Shown here: piece by piece, positions 45,047 through 53,318 of the stretch
Layout of the letters: each line of letters begins with the position of its first letter
Numbering within the stretch: the stretch's first letter is position 1
Assembly: GCA_002730525.1 (NCBI GenBank)
Contig: PCAK01000043.1
Span: forward strand, 1 to 64,000
Length of the DNA stretch: 64,000 bases
Origin: Acidobacteriota bacterium
GTDB lineage: Bacteria > Acidobacteriota > Vicinamibacteria > Vicinamibacterales > UBA823
Direction: 5' to 3'
Position numbers and translations under genes: made by a program
The notes under the pieces: generated by a model
The model's input: the letters and a program-made list of their open reading frames with translations, nothing else
Told to the model about the DNA's origin: nothing
The model's database searches: none

Positions 45047-45614
45047 CTGCATCCCAGAACTCCTCCAGCGGCACGCCCAGCCCATCAGCCAGGCGGTTGA
45101 CGAACGCGTAGTAGCCGGTCACCAGATTGATGTCCAGCACGGCCCGATCGGAGAACCCGGCGATCCGGAGGCGATCGATGTCAGCCTCGGCGACGGTCCA
45201 CGGCTCGCGCGCGAGCTTCACGGCGTAGTCCAGCATCGCACGGTCGGCCTCCGCCAGATCGGCGTCGCGATAGTCCACGGCCAACTGCTCGACCACGCGG
45301 TCATCACACTTGAGTCGACGCAGACCCGCTGCGTGATGGCGGATTCAATAGTGGCACTGGTTCGCGGCCGATACCGCGACCGCGACCATTTCCCGCTGAA
45401 TCCTGGAGAGTGGCGACCGGCCGTACATCACCAGCTTGTAGAAATCGAGGTGCACCTGCAGTGACTTCGGGTGCAGGCTGTGGATCTTCAGAATGTTGTC
45501 GACGTGACCGCGCGGATCGCGCGACGCCGCGTACAGCGTGGCGAGCTCGGGATCGAGATCCGGCGCGTCCTCATCGACCGTTTCGATCCATGGCCGGCGG
45601 GCATCATCGGGCAT
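45021..45614 (-). CDS. AhpD-like (carboxymuconolactone decarboxylase family) selenoprotein with in-frame TGA
   Basis: Read through TGA at 45345-45347, this is a continuous 197-residue AhpD-like peroxidase-related protein. The catalytic set matches AhpD spacing exactly: E75, then C87-H-Y-Sec90, then H94 (AhpD has E118, C130, C133, H137). So UGA occupies the resolving or attacking cysteine of CxxC. Both sides belong to one family and one frame: REMVAVAVSAANQCHY before, and YAFVNRLADGLGVPLEEFWD after. A SECIS-like hairpin follows the UGA. A standard gene finder would report two separate pieces. It should reduce peroxides or disulfides in the cytosol. It lies 52 bases after a sulfurtransferase gene. 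SelA, SelB, SelC and SelD genes are not in this window. Confidence 0.88.
45302..45347 (-). promoter_or_regulatory. Selenocysteine codon and bacterial SECIS-like hairpin
   Basis: After the UGA (45345-45347), ACGCAG pairs perfectly with CUGCGU around the loop CGGGU (45318-45334). A lower stem CAUC/GAUG can close it. The loop starts 17 bases after UGA and has G in its first two bases, within bacterial SECIS limits. The GGUCUGC string sits at positions 19-25 after UGA, the same offset and sequence as in E. coli fdhF. Confidence 0.82.
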
Positions 45615-45666
45615 GACGGTGGCACGGTACGCCAAGGAGGTCGGCGCGTGCAAGCGGACGGCGCCG

Positions 45667-46641
45667 TCAGGGATTCCGGTTGGCCGCGACGGTGCCTTCC
45701 CACGTGGCCACCGGCAGATCGTCGCGGTTGCCCCACTCGTCCCACGACCCGAGATACAACCGGACCCGGTCGTAGCCGACGAGGTGCATCGCGAAGAGTT
45801 CGTGCGCCGAGCGGCCGCCGCCTTCGCAGTAGGCGATGATCTCGTCGCCCGGGTCGAGAGCGGCAAACAGCGCGCGCAGCTCCGATGCCGACCTGAACGT
45901 CTTCAGCTCCGGGTCGAACGTCTCTTCCCAGTAGATCGCGGTCGCCGAGGGAATGATGCCGCCGCGCGTCGCGCCTCTGAGGTCGCGGCCCGCCAGTTCG
46001 TCGACCGTCCGGGTGTCGACGAACCGGGTGCCGGGCCGATCGATCGCGTCGCGGACCTCCTCGGCCGTGACGATCCAGGCCATGTCCGGCTTCGGCTCGA
46101 ACTCGGTCCGTGTGACCTCGGTCGATTCGGCGGTCGTCGGCAGGTCCTCGCGGGTCCAGGCGTCCCAGCCACCATCGAGGATCGCGACCTCGGTGTGGCC
46201 GAGTGTGCGCAGGACCAGCCAGGGCCGGGTGCCGTACACCCCGCCGCGGTCGTCGTAGAAGATGACGCGCGTGTCGTTGCCGATCCCGATCGCCTCGAGC
46301 TCTTCTGTAAAGGCTTCCGCAGACGGAAGGAACGTCGGCGGGTTCTCCGCGTCGCGGGAGGTCGCGATGTCGAGATAGACCGCGCCCGGAATGTGACTCT
46401 CGTCGTAGCCGGCACGACGCGTGTCGACGATCCGGATGGTGGGGTCGTCCAGATGACCGGCGAGCCAGACCGTGTCGACCAGCATCTCCGGTCTCGTGTA
46501 ACCGGCGTCGGTTGCGGCGGCGGATTCGGGCTCGGCCGACGCCACGTCGTTCACCGATGCAGGCCGGCCGCAGGCGGAAGCGACGAGCCCTAACGCCAGC
46601 ACCCAGACGGTGCGAGCATGCGGCCGCGACCGCCGGCTCAT
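45667..46641 (-). CDS. Exported lipoprotein sulfurtransferase, two rhodanese domains
   Basis: A 324-residue thiosulfate or mercaptopyruvate sulfurtransferase. A signal peptide ends with lipobox LVASAC (Cys24). The inactive N-terminal rhodanese domain (VDTRRAGYDESHIPGAVYLD) precedes a C-terminal active domain with Cys272 in CEGGGRS. The six-residue loop differs from the CRxGxRxS of TST and CGTGVT of MST, so the acceptor is unclear. ATG 46641 is preferred because it follows the MFS stop; 46671 would overlap it. The selenoprotein gene lies just downstream, suggesting a shared role in handling reactive sulfur or peroxide, which is inference. Confidence 0.88.
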   Translation of the reverse strand: MSRRSRPHARTVWVLALGLVASACGRPASVNDVASAEPESAAATDAGYTRPEMLVDTVWLAGHLDDPTIRIVDTRRAGYDESHIPGAVYLDIATSRDAENPPTFLPSAEAFTEELEAIGIGNDTRVIFYDDRGGVYGTRPWLVLRTLGHTEVAILDGGWDAWTREDLPTTAESTEVTRTEFEPKPDMAWIVTAEEVRDAIDRPGTRFVDTRTVDELAGRDLRGATRGGIIPSATAIYWEETFDPELKTFRSASELRALFAALDPGDEIIAYCEGGGRSAHELFAMHLVGYDRVRLYLGSWDEWGNRDDLPVATWEGTVAANRNP

Positions 46642-46657
46642 CAGTCCCTGCCTGGAA

Positions 46658-47905
46658 TCACTCTTCGACATAGTCGAGGTCCTTGCCATACGTATCCTCC
46701 AGCCGGCCGAGGGCGACGAAGGCGACGATGATGGCGATGGCGCCCACCAGTGCGGCACTGCCCCTGATCCCGAGATAAGTCGCCGCGAACTGAAACGCCA
46801 GCGTCACGACCACCACCGAGCCGCGGACGAAGTTCGGCGTCGTGGTGGCTGCCGTGGCACGGATGTTCGTGCCAAACAGTTCCGAGGCCATCAGGACGAA
46901 CACGGCCCAGTAGCCATTGGCGACGCCCAGCGCGAAACAGACAGCGTAGAAAAACCGGAGCGAGAGGCCGCCGACGAGAAAGTAGACCACAACCAGGACC
47001 GCGCTCGCCGTCATGGACGCACGAACGACCTTCGTGCGGGTTCGCCAGACCTGGCTGAGCGTGCCTGTCAGGAGACTTCCGAGCGACAGGCCGATGTAAC
47101 AGAACATGATGGCCTGGCCGGCCACCGGCAGCTCGTCCATCCCCAGCGCTCGGCCGAATTCAGGTGCGAAGGTGACCAGGATGCCGACCACGTACCAGAT
47201 CGGCACGCCGATGAGGATGACGGCCAGGTAGCGCATCCGGCGCTCGGCGGTACGGAAGAGCATGAAGAAGTCCCCGCGCGACACCGTCTGCTGCCGCACC
47301 TGCTCGAACATCCCGGACTCCGCGACGCCGATGCGCAAGATCAGCAGTGCGACCCCCATCCCTCCGCCCACGAAGTACGCGGTCCGCCAGGTGAAGAAGT
47401 CGCCCACGAGCGCGCCGACGACCGCGCCGAGGATGCCGACGGCCGAGATGATCATCGCGCCGTAGCCGCGCGTCTCCTTCGACATGACCTCGCTGACGAG
47501 CGTCACGCCGGCGCCGAGCTCGCCGGCCAGCCCGACGCCCGCGACAAAGCGCCACGCCGCGTAGGCTTCCACGGAGTTCACGAAGCCGTTCGCGATGTTG
47601 GCGATCGAATACATCGCGATCGACCCGAACAGCACCGAGAGCCGACCCCGGCGATCGCCGAGCACGCCCCAGAGGATGCCGCCCACAAGCATCCCGCCCA
47701 TCTGCATGTTGAGCAGCAGCACGCCGGGCGAGAGTAGATCGTCCTGGGCGACGCCGATATCGATCAGGCTCTCGACTCGGACGATCGCGAACAGGATCAG
47801 GTCGTAGATGTCGACGAAGTAGCCGAGCGCTGCGACGAGCACGACCAGGAACGTCTTGCGTCGTGTCTGCTCGTAGGTGGCCGGCGTCGCGGGTGGTGGA
47901 TTCAT
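46658..47905 (-). CDS. MFS transporter
   Basis: A 415-residue major facilitator protein with twelve predicted helices. The motif between helices 2 and 3 is GVLGDRRGRLSVLFG, and helix 5 has GAVVGALVGDFFTWRTAYFV. The first helix carries YFVDIYDLILFAIVR, as in metabolite:H+ symporters of the sugar and aromatic acid groups. The substrate is unknown. It is first in a minus-strand run that continues into the sulfurtransferase and selenoprotein genes with short gaps. Confidence 0.88.
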   Translation of the reverse strand: MNPPPATPATYEQTRRKTFLVVLVAALGYFVDIYDLILFAIVRVESLIDIGVAQDDLLSPGVLLLNMQMGGMLVGGILWGVLGDRRGRLSVLFGSIAMYSIANIANGFVNSVEAYAAWRFVAGVGLAGELGAGVTLVSEVMSKETRGYGAMIISAVGILGAVVGALVGDFFTWRTAYFVGGGMGVALLILRIGVAESGMFEQVRQQTVSRGDFFMLFRTAERRMRYLAVILIGVPIWYVVGILVTFAPEFGRALGMDELPVAGQAIMFCYIGLSLGSLLTGTLSQVWRTRTKVVRASMTASAVLVVVYFLVGGLSLRFFYAVCFALGVANGYWAVFVLMASELFGTNIRATAATTTPNFVRGSVVVVTLAFQFAATYLGIRGSAALVGAIAIIVAFVALGRLEDTYGKDLDYVEE

Positions 47906-47977
47906 GGCCGTTCATCTTACCCGCGGATGTGTGGACGCCGTGTCGTTCGAGGCGCAGCTCCGAGGTGGAACTGCCGA

Positions 47978-50251
47978 TCACCGAAACACATCGAACAGGT
48001 GGCTGTACTTGACGGTGAAGCTGCGCCCGGCCGATTCCGGCGTCAGCCCGTCGAGGCCGCGCGTGTCGTTGTAGACGAGAAACAGCCCGGTGTTGGCATC
48101 GCCGAGAAGGCCGAATCTGAGATTCGCAGACCAGAGGTCGGCCTGATCGTTGTACTGGATCAAGCTCTGCACGAACATCCGTGGCGTAAACGAGTACGAC
48201 GTCCGCGAGATGATGAGATCAGTGATGAAACTGCCACCGGGCAAGGTGACGTCGTTATGGCTCACGCTCAGTTCGGTGTTGAAGGCCTCGCCGACCCTCA
48301 GCCGCACCGACGGCGCAATGCTCGTGCGCTCGCCGCCGAAGAAGCCGCCGGCCAAGACGGTGAGCCGCGCGCTCAGAGGCGCGCCCTGGTCGGAGAACAA
48401 GATGATGATCGCTTCCGAGTGGTCGTAGGTGCCGGCGGGCACGATGACACCGGGGGAGATCTCGAACGGCTCGGGGACCCCCTCTGTGGTCAGGTTCATC
48501 CCGGTCTGGACCGTGGCACCGTTCCTGAACTCGGTGTGGTTGTCGATGTGAATGAACTGGGTTTCCTGGAAGCCCTCGAGGTCCCAGAAGACGTCGTAGT
48601 TCACGTGCGGGCGCAGTTCGAGCACATTGAACGGCGCGTCGGGCCCAAGCCGAAATACTCGTTGCACGCGACCGCTCACACTGCGGAATCCGCTGCGCGT
48701 CAGGAAGCCGACCTCGGGATTGAAGTTGTCTCCGATCTCCGTGTAGGCGTTCCGGATCTCCCACTCCTCCGAGTTGTACGTGAAGCCCAGGCTGTAGGCG
48801 TGCTCCCGACCGCTGAGGCCGGGCGTCTGTGTGCGGGCAACGAAACTGGTGACCGTCGTGTTCTGGCCGATGCCCAAGCGTCCGTCGAACCCGTAGGTCC
48901 GGTTGTAGTCGTCCTCGCCGGCCTGATCGCCCGATGCCTGCCGGTTGACGAAGATGCCGCCTATGTTCGACCGGTTGGCAAGGTCCTTCCGGACTCGCGC
49001 GACGGTGAAGTTGTTCGACGGCGCCACGCCGTCGACCGACTCGGTCTGCATGTTGAGCAGGCCGACGTTGACGTTGCCACCCACCTGACCCGAGAGCCGG
49101 CCGCCGCCGACGATCGGCACCACCTCGCCTGACGGGCCGATGCCGATCCGCCGGCTGAAGAACAGTTCGGCCGAACCGGTGTTCCCCACCCCGAACAGCC
49201 CGGCATTCTCGAGGAAGAACGGCCGCTTCTCCGGGAAGAACAGATTGAACCGGTCCAGGTTGATCTGCTGGTCATCGACCTCGACCTGCGCGAAGTCGGT
49301 GTTGTAGGTGGCGTCCAGAGTCAGACTCGGCGTCAGGCTGTACTTGAGATCGACGCCGGCATCACCCAGCACCACATCGCCATCCTCGAACTCGTTCGAG
49401 ATCGCGTCGCCGAGGACGTAGGGCATGATCTTCAGATTCTTCTGGGGTGGTAGCACCAGGCCCTGCAGTTGGCCCGCCAGCGACAGCCGGTAGATGCTGA
49501 ACTGGCGCGGCAATGCTGCCCAGAACGCCGTCTCGTTCCGCCGCCGGATGTTCCGCTGGAAGTTGAGACCCCAGGTCTGACTTTCACCGTTGGGGTAGCG
49601 CAGCGTTCTGAACGGGATCGCGAATTCGGCGCTCCACCCGATCTCGGACACCTCGGTCCGGACCTCCCAGGAACCGTCCCAGTTGAGGTTGAACCCACGA
49701 CCCGCGCCCCCCTGCTGACGCCCGCCGCCGCCACCCCGGCCGCCGCCGACGAAGCCGTCGCTGCCCTGGCCTTCGTTCGTCACCTGACCGTCGTACTCGA
49801 GACCGGAGGGGTTCGTCCCGAAGACGAAGCCGTTCTGCTGGTCGAGGTAGGTGTCGAGGATGATCTGAAACGAGTCGGTTTCGGTGAGAGGCGAGTCGCG
49901 ACGACTGTCCGACACGATGATCGTCGACGGATCGCCGTCGTAGCAGATGATGCCGAAGTACAACGTGTCGGCGGAATAGGCGATCCGCACCTCGGTCCGC
50001 TCAGACGAAGGCTGCCCTTCGTCGGGGGTCGTCTGCGTGAACCCGGTCACCGGTGCGATCGCCGTCCAGACCGGATCGTCGACCACGCGACCGTCCATCG
50101 CCGGCACCACGTCAATCGGCTCCGCCGTCGCGCCGGGGAACTCCACCGCGCGCTCCTGCGCCGCAGCTGCGGCACCGCTCGCCGCGATGGCCACTGCGAT
50201 CAGAATCACGATTCGCCAGTGGTCGGATGTCCGATACGCCTCTCGCCTCAT
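47978..50251 (-). CDS. DUF5916 outer-membrane protein with N-terminal CBM9-like domain
   Basis: A 757-residue exported protein. A signal peptide (VILIAVAIAASGAAAAAQ) is followed by a CBM9-like sandwich (DGRVVDDPVWTAIAPVTGF, ADTLYFGIICYDGDPS, DSFQIILDTYLDQQNGFVF) containing a Gly/Gln-rich loop. Then comes the large DUF5916 beta-rich region, with NLDRFNLFFPEKRPFFLENAG and many alternating strands consistent with a barrel. Family members are common in Acidobacteria, Bacteroidetes and Gemmatimonadetes near peptidases and transporters, but their function is not established. ATG 50251 chosen over 50257. Confidence 0.88.
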   Translation of the reverse strand: MRREAYRTSDHWRIVILIAVAIAASGAAAAAQERAVEFPGATAEPIDVVPAMDGRVVDDPVWTAIAPVTGFTQTTPDEGQPSSERTEVRIAYSADTLYFGIICYDGDPSTIIVSDSRRDSPLTETDSFQIILDTYLDQQNGFVFGTNPSGLEYDGQVTNEGQGSDGFVGGGRGGGGGRQQGGAGRGFNLNWDGSWEVRTEVSEIGWSAEFAIPFRTLRYPNGESQTWGLNFQRNIRRRNETAFWAALPRQFSIYRLSLAGQLQGLVLPPQKNLKIMPYVLGDAISNEFEDGDVVLGDAGVDLKYSLTPSLTLDATYNTDFAQVEVDDQQINLDRFNLFFPEKRPFFLENAGLFGVGNTGSAELFFSRRIGIGPSGEVVPIVGGGRLSGQVGGNVNVGLLNMQTESVDGVAPSNNFTVARVRKDLANRSNIGGIFVNRQASGDQAGEDDYNRTYGFDGRLGIGQNTTVTSFVARTQTPGLSGREHAYSLGFTYNSEEWEIRNAYTEIGDNFNPEVGFLTRSGFRSVSGRVQRVFRLGPDAPFNVLELRPHVNYDVFWDLEGFQETQFIHIDNHTEFRNGATVQTGMNLTTEGVPEPFEISPGVIVPAGTYDHSEAIIILFSDQGAPLSARLTVLAGGFFGGERTSIAPSVRLRVGEAFNTELSVSHNDVTLPGGSFITDLIISRTSYSFTPRMFVQSLIQYNDQADLWSANLRFGLLGDANTGLFLVYNDTRGLDGLTPESAGRSFTVKYSHLFDVFR

Positions 50252-50341
50252 CTGCACCGCCTACTCCTCGCCGATCCGCTCGGCGCGGCTCACGCCGCAC
50301 GGCCGATCTTCTCATCATAGTCCGAGCGAAGGGACGCGACG

Positions 50342-52381
50342 TCAGACGCCGAAGCGTTCCGGATCCCAGGTCAGACCCAGCGCGCCGGGTGGCGCCATGT
50401 ACCCAAGGAGGGCGGATGCAGCCACGACGGCCGGGCTCGCCAGGTAGCCCTCGCCTCCGAGCCCCATCCGGTTCTGCCAGTTCCGGTTGAAGGACGTGAT
50501 CGCGCGCTGGCCGCGCTGCAACGCGTCGGGTCCCTGCCCGAAGCACGGACCGCACCACGATTGTCGGATCTCTCCGCCGACGGCCCGGAAGATCTCCGCG
50601 ACCGAATCGCCGCCGAGCCGCGGATCGGGCTGCTCGATCTGCCGCGCGATACCGCCCGAACCGGGGAAGACGATGAGCGCGGTCGCGGCCCGCGCCGCAC
50701 CTGACTCGCGGCCGGCGCGCAGCACCAGCGCCGCTGACAGCAGATCGTCGTAGCTGCCGTTCGTGCAGGAACCGATGAGCGCCTTGTCGAACACGATCCG
50801 CTCGCGTGCGACCTCATCGGCAGGAAACGCGTTCCCGGGACTGAAGGGCTTGGCGATCATCGGCACGACGTCGGCCAGCGGCAACTCCTCGTCCACGTCA
50901 TACACCGCGTCGGGGCCCGGCCGGAGGGCTGGATACGGCAGCGCGTGCACCCCCTTGGCGCGGTACCAGGCCTCCGTCACCGCATCCTGGGCAAAGACCC
51001 CGTTCATCGCCTCGCCCTCCGCCATCATGTTGGCGATGGTGTTGCGATACGCCATCGGCAGCCGGCCGTCGGCGTCGACGAACTCAACCGACATCCCCTC
51101 CGCCTGCTGCTGGCCCCAGCGGCGCAGCAGCTCGAGCACGATGTCCTTGCCACTCGTCCACGGTTGCACGCGTCCGCTGAAAACGACGCGCCGCGAACGG
51201 GCCGGCGTGAAGTAGACGTAGCCGGTCGACCAGCCGAACCCCAGCGTCGTTGAACCGACGCCCACGCCGACCGCGCCGTAGGCACCGTAGGCCCGGCTGT
51301 GCGAGTCGGCGCCGGGGATGAACTGGCCGGGCAGGACCAGGCCTTGCTCCGGGAAATAGAGATGGAAGATGCCGTCCCCCGGTGTCGCGTAGTACGGCTT
51401 CTCGAGATCGTGCTGCCGCGCGAACTCCCTGCCGATCCCGGTCTGCCTATCGTCGATCGCCTGACCGGTGAAGACGAAGTGGTCGTTGGCGATGGCCGCT
51501 TGCCGCGGGAACAGGCGCTCGCCGCCGGTGATCTGGTTGAACGTATGGATCGCGAACGGCGCGGTGCCGTCCGACGCAGGCAGGAGGTCGGCATAGACCC
51601 TGAGGGTCCGGCCCGCTTCGACCGCCGCGGTCTTGTCGACCCGGTGCGCCCAGACGATCTGCTCGGTCGTGGTCATCCGCCGCGCCCGCTCGGCGTCGGG
51701 CCACTCGATCGCCGGCGCGGTCGCCGTGGCGGCTTCCAGTTCGCGGCGACCGACAGTGAAGATCCCGCCGCTCTGGCGGATCTCTTCTTCCTTCTCGGCC
51801 AGCGGTACCGGCGCGTACTGTTTCTGCTGGGTCTCGTTCGACAGCGCGCGGGTACGGGGATCGAAGCTGAACTCGTCGTCTTCCCTCGCATCGTCGACCG
51901 CGTCGGGACTCTGAACAACGTGCAACCCCAGATTGAACGCGTTCCGCCGAAAGATGTCGCCCATGTTGCGGCCGCAGACGATCACCAGTTCGAGGCCGAC
52001 CTCTTCCGCGACCGCCTTCAATCCGGCGGGGCTCATCTCACGCGACGATCCGATGGCAAAGCGGTCACCGGCGATGACGAACGTCTGGCCGGCATGCACC
52101 CGCGCGCGAAAGTCAGGCATCAGGTAGCGGAACGCGCCGGCCTTCCAGCGCTCGTCGAGCGTCTCGAGGCTCTCCGACACGCAGTCGGCCGCCGGCGTGA
52201 TCTGATCGGTGTCGATCGCGGCGAGCTTCGTCCGGTCGCCGGTCCCGTCGTCGGGCGCCCAGAAGATCAACGCGCGGCCGCGGATCGGTCCGCCGAACGC
52301 ATCCCGTCCGGCAGAGCCGTCGGGCAAGACGCTACCGGACGCCGTCGGGGTCTTCAGCCGGGCAGGCTGGATAGCATGCAT
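50342..52381 (-). CDS. Aconitase-family hydratase with the swivel domain first
   Basis: A 679-residue protein with the aconitase parts in reversed order. The N-terminal 200 residues are the swivel (LeuD-like) domain (DTDQITPAADC, GDRFAIGSSREMSPAGLKAV, FRRNAFNLGL). The C-terminal 460 residues are the catalytic (LeuC-like) part with cluster ligands in GSCTNGS (near 538) and CGPCFG (near 611), and GADSHSRAYGAYG for substrate binding. Mitochondrial-type aconitase has the swivel last; AcnB has it before the catalytic part but after a HEAT domain that is absent here. It may be an aconitase, isopropylmalate or homoaconitate isomerase. The substrate is unknown. Confidence 0.85.
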   Translation of the reverse strand: MHAIQPARLKTPTASGSVLPDGSAGRDAFGGPIRGRALIFWAPDDGTGDRTKLAAIDTDQITPAADCVSESLETLDERWKAGAFRYLMPDFRARVHAGQTFVIAGDRFAIGSSREMSPAGLKAVAEEVGLELVIVCGRNMGDIFRRNAFNLGLHVVQSPDAVDDAREDDEFSFDPRTRALSNETQQKQYAPVPLAEKEEEIRQSGGIFTVGRRELEAATATAPAIEWPDAERARRMTTTEQIVWAHRVDKTAAVEAGRTLRVYADLLPASDGTAPFAIHTFNQITGGERLFPRQAAIANDHFVFTGQAIDDRQTGIGREFARQHDLEKPYYATPGDGIFHLYFPEQGLVLPGQFIPGADSHSRAYGAYGAVGVGVGSTTLGFGWSTGYVYFTPARSRRVVFSGRVQPWTSGKDIVLELLRRWGQQQAEGMSVEFVDADGRLPMAYRNTIANMMAEGEAMNGVFAQDAVTEAWYRAKGVHALPYPALRPGPDAVYDVDEELPLADVVPMIAKPFSPGNAFPADEVARERIVFDKALIGSCTNGSYDDLLSAALVLRAGRESGAARAATALIVFPGSGGIARQIEQPDPRLGGDSVAEIFRAVGGEIRQSWCGPCFGQGPDALQRGQRAITSFNRNWQNRMGLGGEGYLASPAVVAASALLGYMAPPGALGLTWDPERFGV

Positions 52382-52418
52382 CGTGTGATTATCTCAGACA
52401 CCTGTAGAATCGCCGTTC

Positions 52419-53318
52419 ATGTCGTCGTCGACACGCGCGCTGGCCTACGTCGTCTGGATCGCGACCACCGTCGTCTGGGGCACCACCTGGGTCGTGATCC
52501 GGATCGGCCTCGAAGATCTCTCGCCGCTGGTGTTCTCGGCCAGCCGCGCCGCCCTGGGCGCCGTCGTCTTCCTGGCCATCGCGACGCTCACGGCCTGGGA
52601 CCGCCGGCCCGGCGCTGCGGAGATCCGCTTCTGGGCTCTGGTCGGCGGACCGCAGCTCGGCCTGCCGTACGCGCTCATCTTCTGGGCGGAGCAGACGATT
52701 TCATCCGGCCTGACGGCGACGCTCTTCGCGACGTTCCCGGCATTCACGGCAGTGGCCGCGCACCTGCTCCTGGGCGATGAGCCGCTCTCCTGGCCCAAGC
52801 TGGGCGGCACCGTCCTGGCCTTCGTCGGCGTCGCCGTCCTGGTGGGCCCAGCGACCGGCCCGGGGCCGGTCCCCTTCGTGCCGATCGTGGCCGTCCTCGT
52901 CGCCGCGGCGTCGGGCGCCATGGCCGCCGTCATCGTCCGGCGGCACGGCCGTGACACGTCGACCCTTTGGCTCACGGCGATCCAGATCTCCGGCGCGGCG
53001 CTGTTCCTGATCATACTGGCTGCCATCTTCGAACCAAGGCCCAGGGTCGAGCTGACCGCACGCGCCATCGCGAGCACGGCCTATCTGGGCATCGTCGTGA
53101 CCGGCGGCTGCTACTGCGGGTTGTTCTGGCTACTGAAGCGGCTCGACGTCACGCTGGTCAGCATGAGCGTCGGCGGCGAGGCCACGGTCGCGGTCTTTCT
53201 CGGCGCGTGGATTCTGAACGAACCACTCGAACTCAGATCGCTGCTGGGGCTGTCGCTGGTCGTCGCGAGTGTGGCCGTCGTCAGCCTGCGCGCGAAGCCC
53301 GCCGCCGTCACCCCCTAG
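52419..53318 (+). CDS. DMT-superfamily (EamA) transporter
   Basis: A 299-residue inner-membrane protein with ten predicted helices in two EamA repeats: WGTTWVVIRIGLEDLSPLVF in the first and GEATVAVFLGAWILNEPLEL in the second. Such proteins export metabolites or amino acids. The substrate is unknown. Divergent from the aconitase gene by 37 bases; its 3' end overlaps the convergent amidase by 4 bases. Confidence 0.88.
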   Translation: MSSSTRALAYVVWIATTVVWGTTWVVIRIGLEDLSPLVFSASRAALGAVVFLAIATLTAWDRRPGAAEIRFWALVGGPQLGLPYALIFWAEQTISSGLTATLFATFPAFTAVAAHLLLGDEPLSWPKLGGTVLAFVGVAVLVGPATGPGPVPFVPIVAVLVAAASGAMAAVIVRRHGRDTSTLWLTAIQISGAALFLIILAAIFEPRPRVELTARAIASTAYLGIVVTGGCYCGLFWLLKRLDVTLVSMSVGGEATVAVFLGAWILNEPLELRSLLGLSLVVASVAVVSLRAKPAAVTP

